DNA of 33,222 nt from SIG455 sp045659025 (lineage in GTDB: Bacteria > Bacillota > Clostridia > UMGS1810): the NCBI GenBank assembly GCA_045659025.1, contig JAZOWA010000017.1, positions 1 to 33,222 on the forward strand. The letters run 5' to 3'. Made by a program: the position numbers and the translations under genes. Below the pieces are notes generated by a model that saw only the letters and a list, made by a program, of their open reading frames with translations, was not told the DNA's origin and did not search any database. Below, in pieces: positions 14,971 through 21,511 of the stretch. How positions within the stretch are numbered: position 1 is the first letter of the stretch; each line of letters starts with the position of its first letter.

Positions 14971-16311
14971 TTATTTTTCCAAATCGTCCAGGATGTTGGA
15001 TACTGCGGTGTGGGTTTTGGAGTTGGACACTATGTCGCTCTCGATTTTGCGGATACCGTGGATAACTGTGGTATAATGCTTGTCACCCAAAATGGCTCCG
15101 ATGGCAGTCTGTGAAAGGTCTGTGAGCTCTTTCAATATATACATTGCTACCTGACGTGGATAAGCTACGTCGTTTGACCTCTTCTGTGACTTCAAGTCCG
15201 CTATTTTCAGGTTATAATGCTTTGCTACGGTATCGAGGATAAGTTCCGGAGTGATGGTCTTTTTCTTCTCCAGTTTAAAGTCCTTCATCACTTCTTCCAC
15301 AAGATTTAAGGTGATTTCCTTCTTCATCAGCTGATGGTAGGAATAAATCTTTTTCATTACGCCTTCCATCTCACGTATTGATGAGGTAATGTGGGAGGCT
15401 ATGTACTGATAAATCTCGTCTTTCAATGTAAAGTTGTATATGTGCGCCTTCTTTTTCAAAATGGCAATTCTTGTCTCAAGCTCGGGCATCTGGATAGACG
15501 CAGTAAGGCCTGAGGCAAATCTGTTAACCAGTCTGTCCTCCAGGTGGTCAAGGTCCTTGGGCGGACGGTCACTGGATACGATTATCTGCTTACCCGACTG
15601 GAAAAGTTCATTGAAGGTATTGAAAAACTCCTCCTGAGTGGAGTCTTTACCGCACATAAACTGGATATCGTCTACCATGAGTATATCCATAGTGCGATAT
15701 TTCTGACGGAACTGCTCTGTATTCTCATCACGGATAGCGTTGATGAGGTCGGTGGTGAATTTCTCACTTGATACATACATCACTCGCTTATCGGGAGAAT
15801 TTTCCAGCACGTGATTTCCTATAGCGTGCATCAGGTGGGTCTTGCCCAGTCCAACACCGCCGTAAAGGAAAAGGGGATTGTATAAACTTATGGATTTCTC
15901 CGCCACGCAATAGCAGGCCGCATGGGCAAACTCATTGGAAGGTCCGACTACAAAGGAATCAAAGGTGTAGTTGGTGTTCAGATAGCTTTTGTAGGGAGTC
16001 TGCTGGGGAGCGCTTTGCTGCAGGGGTGATGTGAGGTTAAGGGATGACACCTCGTCGGCAAGATATATAATAATATCTTCCACATTAAGCTCAAGGTATG
16101 CAAAGGCATTCTTGATAAGCTCTGCAAACCTCTTTGCAATCATTTCCTTGTTAATCTGGAAGGGTACCTCGATGGTGAGAATATCATCCTCATACTTCAC
16201 GGGGGAGATAGTCTCAATCCAGGTTTTGAAGGTCACCGCAGGCACCTCGGGACGGATGATCTCTATAACCTCTGTCCAGATATCAGACAGGTTATCTAAA
16301 TATTCGTACAT
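14971..16311 (-). CDS. dnaA: Chromosomal replication initiator DnaA
   Basis: AAA+ initiator that binds DnaA boxes and melts oriC. 446 residues. Domain I (about 1-85) begins LDNLSDIWTEVIEIIRPEVP and carries the W in FKTWIETISP. A short linker (domain II) is rich in Ser/Gln. Walker A GGVGLGKT is at 151-158 and Walker B LMVDDIQF at 211-218. The domain IV DNA-binding signature DKHYTTVIHGIRKIE is near 412-426. The ribosome site is weak (AGAAGAGA). It is transcribed toward oriC and dnaN as in Bacillus. Confidence 0.98.
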   Translation of the reverse strand: MYEYLDNLSDIWTEVIEIIRPEVPAVTFKTWIETISPVKYEDDILTIEVPFQINKEMIAKRFAELIKNAFAYLELNVEDIIIYLADEVSSLNLTSPLQQSAPQQTPYKSYLNTNYTFDSFVVGPSNEFAHAACYCVAEKSISLYNPLFLYGGVGLGKTHLMHAIGNHVLENSPDKRVMYVSSEKFTTDLINAIRDENTEQFRQKYRTMDILMVDDIQFMCGKDSTQEEFFNTFNELFQSGKQIIVSSDRPPKDLDHLEDRLVNRFASGLTASIQMPELETRIAILKKKAHIYNFTLKDEIYQYIASHITSSIREMEGVMKKIYSYHQLMKKEITLNLVEEVMKDFKLEKKKTITPELILDTVAKHYNLKIADLKSQKRSNDVAYPRQVAMYILKELTDLSQTAIGAILGDKHYTTVIHGIRKIESDIVSNSKTHTAVSNILDDLEK

Positions 16312-16373
16312 TAAAATCTCTTCTCTCTGTATATAATAAAAAATATGTCATAATCAAAAAAGGGTGGATTTTC

Positions 16374-16402
16374 ATTATATCAAAAAAAGTATTTTAAAGC
16401 AA
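16374..16402 (-). promoter_or_regulatory. dnaA promoter
   Basis: On the minus strand TTGCTT (16402-16397), a 17-bp spacer and TATAAT (16379-16374), giving a leader of about 55 bases. No consensus DnaA box is visible in 16312-16540, so DnaA autoregulation through this promoter is not evident. Confidence 0.75.
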
Positions 16403-16539
16403 GGACAAATTTTACAATAAAAAAACAAAATTATATAAAATTTAGTTGAAATTGCGAATAATCAAGGGAGAACGAAGGAAAAAATATTGTGAGAACACGG
16501 CAAAATCAAGGAAATTCCCCATTTTTTGAAAAAAAGGTG

Positions 16540-16568
16540 TTGACAAAGCAAATCAATCTTGCTATAAT
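16540..16568 (+). promoter_or_regulatory. tRNA operon promoter
   Basis: Exact consensus TTGACA (16540-16545), 17-bp spacer and TATAAT (16563-16568), divergent from dnaA. A 7-bp leader hairpin (16589-16605) lies just before the first tRNA and may guide 5' processing. Confidence 0.92.
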
Positions 16569-16610
16569 CGTAGGAGTCAGCCGTAGAAGTATCTTTGTAA
16601 GATACAATTC

Positions 16611-16681
16611 GCGGGTGTAGTTCAATGGTAGAATCTCAGCCTTCCAAGCTGATTGCGTGGGTTCGATTCCCATCACCCGCT
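16611..16681 (+). tRNA. tRNA-Gly (TCC)
   Basis: A 71-nt cloverleaf with acceptor GCGGGTG/CACCCGC, anticodon loop CTTCCAA (TCC) and T-loop GTTCGATTC. CCA is not encoded. It is first in the six-tRNA operon. Confidence 0.95.
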
Positions 16682-16718
16682 TTAGCAAGCCCTTCGGCGG
16701 TCGATGCCGTATAAATAT

Positions 16719-16792
16719 GCGCCTGTAGCTCAGTCGGATAGAGCAACTGCCTTCTAAGCAGTAGGTCGGGGGTTCGAATCTTCCCAGGCGCG
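16719..16792 (+). tRNA. tRNA-Arg (TCT)
   Basis: A 74-nt cloverleaf with acceptor GCGCCTG/CAGGCGC, anticodon loop CTTCTAA (TCT), T-loop GTTCGAATC and discriminator G. CCA is not encoded. It reads AGA/AGG codons. Confidence 0.95.
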
Positions 16793-16804
16793 TTTCTTTT
16801 TTAC

Positions 16805-16880
16805 GGTGGGTATAGTTTAGTTGGTTAGAACGCCGGATTGTGGTTCCGGAGGTCGTCGGTTCGAATCCGACTACCCACCC
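16805..16880 (+). tRNA. tRNA-His (GTG)
   Basis: Anticodon loop TTGTGGT (GTG). The 5' end GGTGGGT can be read as the extra G-1 of tRNA-His paired with C73, followed by the 7-bp stem GTGGGTA/TACCCAC; the 3' limit is uncertain by one base. Full CCA is not encoded. Confidence 0.95.
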
Positions 16881-16940
16881 TTTAAGCTAGGCATAGGGTC
16901 TCCCTGCTATGAGAAGTCAGTATTGCCCTTGTGTATATAA

Positions 16941-17013
16941 TGGGCTGTAGCCAAGTGGTAAGGCACCAGACTTTGACTCTGGCATTTCGTAGGTTCGAGC
17001 CCTGCCAGCCCAG
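16941..17013 (+). tRNA. tRNA-Gln (TTG)
   Basis: A 73-nt cloverleaf with acceptor TGGGCTG/CAGCCCA (the weak first U-A pair typical of tRNA-Gln), anticodon loop CTTTGAC (TTG) and discriminator G. CCA is not encoded. Its wobble U is a known type of MnmA substrate; mnmA lies less than 1 kb downstream. Confidence 0.95.
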
Positions 17014-17037
17014 TTTATTTTTTAATCAAATCCATAT

Positions 17038-17111
17038 TGGGATATAGCCAAGTTGGTAAGGCACCGGATTCTGATTCCGGCATTTCGGAGGTTCGAGTCC
17101 TTCTATCCCAG
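17038..17111 (+). tRNA. tRNA-Gln (CTG)
   Basis: A 74-nt cloverleaf with acceptor TGGGATA/TATCCCA, anticodon loop TTCTGAT (CTG) and discriminator G. CCA is not encoded. It shares the D-arm pattern of the preceding tRNA-Gln, suggesting a tandem duplication followed by divergence. Confidence 0.94.
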
Positions 17112-17114
17112 TAC

Positions 17115-17187
17115 GGGCCGCTAGCTCAGATGGTAGAGCACTTGACTTTTAATCAAGTTGTCCGGGGTTCGATTCCCCGGCGGCTCA
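17115..17187 (+). tRNA. tRNA-Lys (TTT)
   Basis: A 73-nt cloverleaf with acceptor GGGCCGC/GCGGCTC (one G-U), anticodon loop CTTTTAA (TTT) and discriminator A, followed by TCA rather than CCA. It starts only 3 bases after tRNA-Gln(CTG), so both must be cut from a common precursor. Confidence 0.95.
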
Positions 17188-17191
17188 TCAG

Positions 17192-17230
17192 AAAAAACCG
17201 TCAATCTTGATACAAGATTGGCGGTTTTTT
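17192..17230 (+). terminator. Terminator of the tRNA operon
   Basis: A long stem (AAAAAACCG at 17192 pairing to 17230, continued by CAATCTTG/CAAGATTG) with a 3-nt loop and a terminal T6 run. It begins 4 bases after tRNA-Lys. Confidence 0.9.
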
Positions 17231-17239
17231 CAACGAAAT

Positions 17240-17406
17240 AAATCCTTTCAGGATTTGTGAAATGCCCTACGGGCGTGAAATATTGCTTCGCAATGTGAAA
17301 TACGCCTTGCGGCGTGTGGATTTATTTCATTTCACAGAAAGCGATAGCTTTCTATTTCACAATTTACGAAGTAAATTATTTCACATCAACGAAGTTGATA
17401 TTTCAC
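17240..17406. repeat. Head-to-head GTGAAAT/ATTTCAC-linked hairpin array (seven hairpins)
   Basis: Hairpins at 17240-17256, 17264-17274, 17282-17294, 17102+200=17302-17315, 17336-17353, 17361-17377 and 17385-17399. The first three are followed by the exact linker GTGAAAT (17257, 17275, 17295); the fourth by a degenerate one. From 17329 the linker becomes its reverse complement ATTTCAC (17329, 17354, 17378, 17400). Stem sequences differ between units; only the linker and hairpin shape are kept. The orientation flip near 17316-17328 makes the whole array inverted. It lies between the tRNA terminator and the promoter of the four-helix-bundle gene. Confidence 0.85.
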
Positions 17407-17409
17407 TTA

Positions 17410-17438
17410 TAGACAGACAGTGTTTCGCGTGTTATAAT
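17410..17438 (+). promoter_or_regulatory. Promoter of the four-helix-bundle gene
   Basis: TAGACA (17410-17415), 17-bp spacer and TATAAT (17433-17438), then AAGGAG at 17445-17450. The -35 begins 4 bases after the last linker of the hairpin array. The leader is very short. Confidence 0.65.
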
Positions 17439-17460
17439 AATTTCAAGGAGTTGGTGTAAT

Positions 17461-17814
17461 ATGGCTGAATCAAAATTAAGGAATTTGTCTGTTGAGTTTT
17501 CTGTTAAAATAATTAAATTATGTGAAAGTATTAAAGGTCATTATTCTCTTACAAATCAACTTGAACGAAGCGGGACATCAATAGGCGCCAATATACACGA
17601 AGCAAATTATGCTCAAAGTAAAAATGATTTTGTTTCCAAATTACAAATAGCTCTAAAAGAATGTTACGAAACGGAGTACTGGTTGGAATTGTTTGTAAAA
17701 TCTGAACTGTTGGATAGAAATGTAGCAAAGGACATTTATAATGAATGTGGAACAATTCGCAAACTGCTTATTTCATCCATCAACACCGCCAAGAAAAACG
17801 GAGAAAAAGAATAA
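17461..17814 (+). CDS. Four-helix-bundle protein of the 23S rRNA intervening-sequence (IVP) family
   Basis: A 117-residue, mostly helical protein. It fits the IVP/'four helix bundle' family: LSVEFSVKIIKLCESI (helix 1), the conserved LTNQLERSGTSIGANIHEANYAQSKNDFVSKLQIALKECYETEYWLEL core (helices 2-3), and a C-terminal helix IRKLLISSINTAKK. Members are known from ORFs inside 23S rRNA insertions and as relatives of Avd of diversity-generating retroelements, but most are free-standing with unknown function; none of those partners is seen here. It has its own promoter, an AAGGAG site and a terminator, with AT-rich codons unlike mnmA and the DUF421 gene, suggesting transfer. A seven-hairpin repeat array abuts its promoter. 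Confidence 0.88.
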   Translation: MAESKLRNLSVEFSVKIIKLCESIKGHYSLTNQLERSGTSIGANIHEANYAQSKNDFVSKLQIALKECYETEYWLELFVKSELLDRNVAKDIYNECGTIRKLLISSINTAKKNGEKE

Positions 17815-17816
17815 AA

Positions 17817-17850
17817 CAAAAAACCGTCACATTTGTGGCGGTTTCCTTTT
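17817..17850. terminator. Bidirectional terminator between the four-helix-bundle gene and mnmA
   Basis: A 10-bp stem (17821-17830 with 17835-17844, one G-T) and 4-nt loop. T-rich runs follow on the plus strand, and on the minus strand (T6 then G then T4), so it serves both convergent genes. Confidence 0.85.
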
Positions 17851-17856
17851 TGCTTT

Positions 17857-18888
17857 TTAACATATCACTCCGCCACCGAGGACTGTGTCACCGTCATAGA
17901 ACACCACGGATTGTCCGGGGGTGACGGCACGGGCGCTGTCTTCAAATTCCACACGGACTGTGGTGGGGGATGTGGGGTATATTCTGCCTTTGTATATCTT
18001 ATTGCCATAGCGGACTTTGCACTCTGCGTCCATTGGCTCGGTGAAGTTATCAAAGGGGATGAAATTCACCCTGTCTGCTGTAAGGGATGCGAAATACTCC
18101 TCTCCCGACTCTCCAAGTATGACACGATTTGACTTTGCATCTACTCCCACTACGAACATGGGCTTGCCAAAGGCGATACCCAGCCCTTTTCTCTGCCCTA
18201 TGGTGTATCGGTGTATGCCCTGATGGGTGCCGAGGATGTTGCCCTCTTTATCAGTGAAGTCACCCTCGGGGGGAAGAGAGCTCACATTCTCGGTAAGAAA
18301 TCTTATATAATCATCGTCTTCTATAAAGCAGATCTCCTGACTATCCCCTGCATCTGCACAAGGGAGTGAGGCCTTACGGGCAATATCTCTCACCTGAGCC
18401 TTGGTAAGACTCTGCAAAGGGAAAACAACCCTGCTTAACTGCTCCTGAGTGAGAGTGTAGAGCATATAGGACTGATCCTTCTCTATACAATCTGCCTTCT
18501 TTAAGATATATCTGTCACCGCTTTTTTCCACCTTGGCATAATGCCCGGTGGCGATTTTGTCTATACCCCAATCCTTCGCCAGATCCATCATAGCGCCGAA
18601 CTTGATATGGCGGTTGCATTCAATACAGGGGCTGGGGGTACGGCCATTGAGATATTCGGAGACGAAATTGTCAATAACACAGCTTTTGAAGATATCCTTC
18701 ATATCCACGGTATGATGCTCAATGCCAAGGGCATCTGCACAGGCTCTTGCTCTGTCGCCGATGTTGCCCTCTTTGCCACATACCAGATCAAGAGTCACGC
18801 CTATCACTTCGTAGCCTTGCGCTTTAAGCAAGTATGCCGCCACGGTGGAATCCACTCCTCCGCTCATGCCCAGCAATATCTTCTCCAT
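17857..18888 (-). CDS. mnmA: tRNA-specific 2-thiouridylase MnmA
   Basis: ATP-dependent enzyme that puts the 2-thio group on U34 of tRNA-Lys, -Gln and -Glu, taking sulfur from an IscS-type desulfurase relay. 343 residues, close to the usual ~360. The PP-loop SGGVDS is at 9-14; PCIECN with Cys88/Cys91 and the catalytic Cys187 in SQEICFIED are present; the C-terminal beta barrel is complete. I start at the ATG of MEKILLGMSGG, where GGGGG lies 8 bases upstream. Two of its typical substrates, tRNA-Gln(TTG) and tRNA-Lys(TTT), are encoded just upstream in the window. Confidence 0.97.
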   Translation of the reverse strand: MEKILLGMSGGVDSTVAAYLLKAQGYEVIGVTLDLVCGKEGNIGDRARACADALGIEHHTVDMKDIFKSCVIDNFVSEYLNGRTPSPCIECNRHIKFGAMMDLAKDWGIDKIATGHYAKVEKSGDRYILKKADCIEKDQSYMLYTLTQEQLSRVVFPLQSLTKAQVRDIARKASLPCADAGDSQEICFIEDDDYIRFLTENVSSLPPEGDFTDKEGNILGTHQGIHRYTIGQRKGLGIAFGKPMFVVGVDAKSNRVILGESGEEYFASLTADRVNFIPFDNFTEPMDAECKVRYGNKIYKGRIYPTSPTTVRVEFEDSARAVTPGQSVVFYDGDTVLGGGVIC

Positions 18889-18915
18889 ATATCCGACCCC
18901 CTTTCTCATAGTTAA

Positions 18916-18944
18916 ACTATATCATTTATCATCGTCTTTGTAAA
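18916..18944 (-). promoter_or_regulatory. mnmA promoter
   Basis: On the minus strand TTTACA (18944-18939), 17-bp spacer and TATAGT (18921-18916), leaving a leader of about 20 bases before the ATG. Confidence 0.75.
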
Positions 18945-18997
18945 GGGTGAATAAGAATCCCCCCAAGAGAGAAAATAAGGGGAAAGGTGGGATTTTT

Positions 18998-19678
18998 GTG
19001 ATTATTTCCTTTATTCGTACACTGTTGTTGTATGTGCTTGTCATATCCGCCCTGCGGATTATGGGCAAACGTCAGGTGGGTGAACTCCAACCTGGTGAAC
19101 TTGTGGTGGCGATTATGATATCGGATTTAGGTGCCATACCCCTGGGTGACACCTCACTGCCGTTGGGCAGCGGAGTGGTGCCTATACTTACCCTTATCGG
19201 CGCGGAGCTGGTGCTGTCTATTATATCCTTAAAATCCGACAGGGTACGGCGCGTCCTCACGGGTACTCCCTCGGTGATTATCAAAAACGGGGTTATTCAG
19301 GCGGAGGAGATGCGGAAGAACCGATATAATTTAGAAGACCTTGCTGAGGGCCTTCGGGAGAAGGATTGCTATGACGTATCGGATGTCCACACCGCAATCC
19401 TTGAGACCAACGGTTCTCTGTCTGTAATCTTAAAGGGAGATAAACGCCCCATCAAAGCCGAGGATATAAACCTGCCCTTCCGTCAGGAGACTCTGCCCTA
19501 TGTGCTGATTGCCGATGGCAAGGTGTATCCGGAGCATCTCACCGAGGCAGGAGTGAGCAGAAAATGGCTTGACTCCGCCATCCGCAAACAGGGTGGTAAG
19601 CGGGCAGAGGATTTCTTTCTGCTTACTCTGTGTGACGGAAAGGTGTTTGCGCAGTTAAAGGAGGATAATAATGGGTAA
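18998..19678 (+). CDS. DUF421/YetF-family membrane protein
   Basis: A 226-residue protein with N-terminal transmembrane helices (about 3-22, 33-55 and 60-80) and the conserved MGKRQVGELQPGELVVAIMISDLGAIPLGD motif, followed by the soluble DUF421 domain (about 95-220). This contains the GTPSVIIKNG and MRKNRYNLEDLAEGLREKDCYDVSDV elements typical of the family. Bacillus relatives (YetF and others) are linked to the cell envelope and spore physiology, but no biochemical role is established. I choose the GTG before IISFIRTLLLY because AAAGGTGG lies 6 bases upstream and because family members start there; an earlier in-frame GTG at 18947 would add 17 charged residues. It overlaps the next gene by 8 bases. 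Confidence 0.9.
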   Translation: MIISFIRTLLLYVLVISALRIMGKRQVGELQPGELVVAIMISDLGAIPLGDTSLPLGSGVVPILTLIGAELVLSIISLKSDRVRRVLTGTPSVIIKNGVIQAEEMRKNRYNLEDLAEGLREKDCYDVSDVHTAILETNGSLSVILKGDKRPIKAEDINLPFRQETLPYVLIADGKVYPEHLTEAGVSRKWLDSAIRKQGGKRAEDFFLLTLCDGKVFAQLKEDNNG

Positions 19679-20027
19679 ATCCGTAGTGCTCTGTGTTGTT
19701 GCATTTGGTCTGGCCCTGGGGATGTCGGTATCATCCTCAATGTATGTAAAGTCCACCTGCCGGGATGTGCTTGATGTGTTGACCGCCGAGGCGCCCACGG
19801 CATCGAAATTCGACGAAGCCCACGATATATGGGATAAGGCAAAGAACAAACTGATGCTTATAACCAATCATCAGGATATTGAGGAGGTGTCGGTATGCCT
19901 TATCCGTGGCAGAGAGAACGCGCGGATGGGTGAGCACAGTATGGCTCAGGCAGAGCTTGAGACCGCCATATTTTTGCTCCACGAATTTGCCGAACGGGAG
20001 AGACTGATTGCAGGTAACGTGGTATAG
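19671..20027 (+). CDS. DUF4363-family protein
   Basis: A 118-residue protein with one N-terminal transmembrane helix (about 4-24) and a helical extracytoplasmic domain whose pattern (AHDIWDKAKNKLMLITNHQDIEEVSVCLIRGRENARMGEHSMAQAELETAIFLLHEF) fits DUF4363. Members of this family commonly sit directly after DUF421 genes in Firmicutes, and here the start overlaps the DUF421 stop by 8 bases with a GGAGG site inside the upstream gene. The two products probably act together at the membrane; their role is unknown. Confidence 0.83.
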   Translation: MGKSVVLCVVAFGLALGMSVSSSMYVKSTCRDVLDVLTAEAPTASKFDEAHDIWDKAKNKLMLITNHQDIEEVSVCLIRGRENARMGEHSMAQAELETAIFLLHEFAERERLIAGNVV

Positions 20028-20036
20028 GCAACAAAA

Positions 20037-20062
20037 AACCGCAGTGAGTCCACTACGGTTTA
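20037..20062 (+). terminator. Hairpin after the DUF421-DUF4363 pair
   Basis: An 11-bp imperfect stem (AAACCGCAGTG with CACTACGGTTT, one mismatch) and 4-nt loop starting 10 bases after the stop. Only a short T-poor tail follows, so it is a weak terminator or mRNA end structure. Confidence 0.5.
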
Positions 20063-20076
20063 ATTATTGTATTTAC

Positions 20077-20213
20077 AAATGTGCTTTATGCACATTTGCA
20101 CCATAACGTTCCCGAAGGGAACATATCACTCCCCCGACAGGGGGAATATCACACACCGAAGGTGTATATCACTGCCGAAGGCAATATCGCTGAAACGGTG
20201 AAGCCGTTTCTTA
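20077..20213 (-). repeat. ATATCAC-linked hairpin array (six hairpins)
   Basis: Hairpins at 20077-20097, 20108-20122, 20130-20145, 20153-20165, 20173-20183 and about 20191-20208 are separated by ATATCAC at 20123, 20146 and 20166 and ATATC at 20184. The linker is the reverse complement of GTGATAT, so on the minus strand the array matches the one at 7026-7132, including the shared stem GTTCCC/GGGAAC and a closing AAACGG-type hairpin. On the minus strand it lies directly downstream of the phosphoglycerate mutase gene and forms its 3' untranslated region. Confidence 0.85.
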
Positions 20214-20870
20214 TATTCCTCTTGGCAGGGATGTTACCAACCCTTCAAGGTGGGCGGTGGAATTGAATTCCGTGATTTCGGGGGTGAGGGAATCGTCCTC
20301 AAATACGGCGGTTGATACCGACGCATTGGATGCCCAGGGCACGTTGTCAAGATCGTCCAATGAATACCCCATCCATCTGCAGAATAATGTGCGAAGGGGT
20401 GTGCCGTGGATAACCACCGCTACGGTCTTGCCACGGTTAGCATTTACTATATCACAAATCTCTTTATATACTCTGTCGGCAAGCTCTCTCACGCTCTCGC
20501 CACCGGTGCATACCGCATTGGCAAAGTCGGTAACCCACACGTTGAAATCCTCGGGGTACATATCCTTAATCTTTGCAAACTCCATACCGCCCCACTTACC
20601 ACCGTTTATCTCACGGAGGTTATAGTGCTTCTCCACTTCCATTCCCTTGGCATCAGCCAGAGGAAGTGCGGTAAGGTACGCTCTGGAAAGGTCGCTGGAT
20701 ACCACCTTGTCAATATCAAAATTTATAAGATAATCCCTTAAAAGCTCCGCCTGTTTAATGCCAATCTCTGTGAGCGGTGCATCCTCAAACCCCGTGAAGG
20801 TGTTGGTGCGGTTGCCTGCGCTCTCGCCGTGGCGGATAAGCAGTAGAGTAGTCTTTGCCATATTACTCAT
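20211..20870 (-). CDS. Histidine phosphatase (phosphoglycerate mutase family)
   Basis: A 219-residue histidine-phosphatase superfamily enzyme. The phospho-accepting RHG is at residues 14-16 (LLIRHGESAGNRTNTFTGFEDAPLT) and the second catalytic His in VVIHGTPLRTL. The motifs suit both cofactor-dependent phosphoglycerate mutases and general GpmB/PhoE phosphatases, so the substrate is not settled. Two starts are possible: ATG at 20870 (AGGAG 4 bases upstream) or ATG at 20861 (same site 13 bases upstream); I keep the first. It overlaps the rex stop by 8 bases, so it is translationally coupled and probably shares redox-linked expression with rex. Confidence 0.85.
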   Translation of the reverse strand: MSNMAKTTLLLIRHGESAGNRTNTFTGFEDAPLTEIGIKQAELLRDYLINFDIDKVVSSDLSRAYLTALPLADAKGMEVEKHYNLREINGGKWGGMEFAKIKDMYPEDFNVWVTDFANAVCTGGESVRELADRVYKEICDIVNANRGKTVAVVIHGTPLRTLFCRWMGYSLDDLDNVPWASNASVSTAVFEDDSLTPEITEFNSTAHLEGLVTSLPRGI

Positions 20871-21495
20871 CAAGCTCCTGAATACGATATGATAAAGTCA
20901 TTATAGAATCGCTCAAGTGAACGTTCTCCACGGGCACGTCCTTTGGCAGTGCAAGCTCGCAGGAGGAGAAATTCCAGAACCCCCTGATGCCATAGGATGC
21001 CAGCTTGTTTGCCACATCCGATGCCACACCAATAGGCAGGGCGAGTACAGCAATGTCGGGGTTGTGCTCTTTTATGTAGCTTTCCACCTCGTCCATACTT
21101 TTTACCGTAAGTCCGTTAATCTCTGTGCCGATTACATCGGGGTCAACGTCGAATATGGCACACAGATTGAAACCTCTGTTCTGGAAGGTGGAGTGGTTGG
21201 CAATAGCATGACCGATATGACCTGCACCCACGATGATAGAGGTGTAGCCCCTGTCCAGACCGAGAATCGATCCGATCTCGCCGTGAAGAGTCTCCACATC
21301 ATAGCCGTAGCCCTGCTGACCAAATCCGCCGAAGCAGTTAAGATCCTGACGTATCTGGGATGCCGTAACCGACATAAGTGATGAAAGCTCCATTGATGAA
21401 ACCCTCGCCACATTCTTTTTAAGAAGATCACCAAGATAACGATAGTATCTGGGCAAGCGTTTGATAACTGCGGTTGAGATGTTTTTCGTTTTCAT
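20863..21495 (-). CDS. rex: Redox-sensing transcriptional repressor Rex
   Basis: Repressor that leaves its operators when NADH rises, controlling fermentation and anaerobic energy genes in Firmicutes. 210 residues, normal for Rex. The N-terminal winged helix (about 5-75) contains RLPRYYRYL, SVTASQIRQDL and the wing CFGGFGQQGYGYDV. The Rossmann domain carries GAGHIGHAIAN (GxGxxG) near 91-101 and the C-terminal domain-swapped helix LSDSIMTLSYRIQEL. It starts 16 bases after tatD ends. Confidence 0.97.
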   Translation of the reverse strand: MKTKNISTAVIKRLPRYYRYLGDLLKKNVARVSSMELSSLMSVTASQIRQDLNCFGGFGQQGYGYDVETLHGEIGSILGLDRGYTSIIVGAGHIGHAIANHSTFQNRGFNLCAIFDVDPDVIGTEINGLTVKSMDEVESYIKEHNPDIAVLALPIGVASDVANKLASYGIRGFWNFSSCELALPKDVPVENVHLSDSIMTLSYRIQELDE

Positions 21496-21511
21496 ATATT
21501 ACCACCTAAAA

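Noticed and set aside
16361..16371. DnaA box upstream of dnaA (GGGTGGATTTT)
   Set aside because: Two or more mismatches to TTATNCACA and no neighbouring boxes.
17240..17406. CRISPR array
   Set aside because: The constant element is only 7 nt and the variable elements are palindromes of 11-18 nt rather than unique spacers; no cas genes are present.
17257..17406. Rex operators within the GTGAAAT/ATTTCAC linkers
   Set aside because: Rex operators resemble TTGTGAA-N4-TTCACAA, but here the two half-sites are not placed opposite each other at the needed spacing; the resemblance is limited to the half-site.
18947..18997. N-terminal extension of the DUF421 protein from GTG at 18947
   Set aside because: It adds 17 mostly charged residues not usual in the family; a better ribosome site precedes the GTG at 18998.
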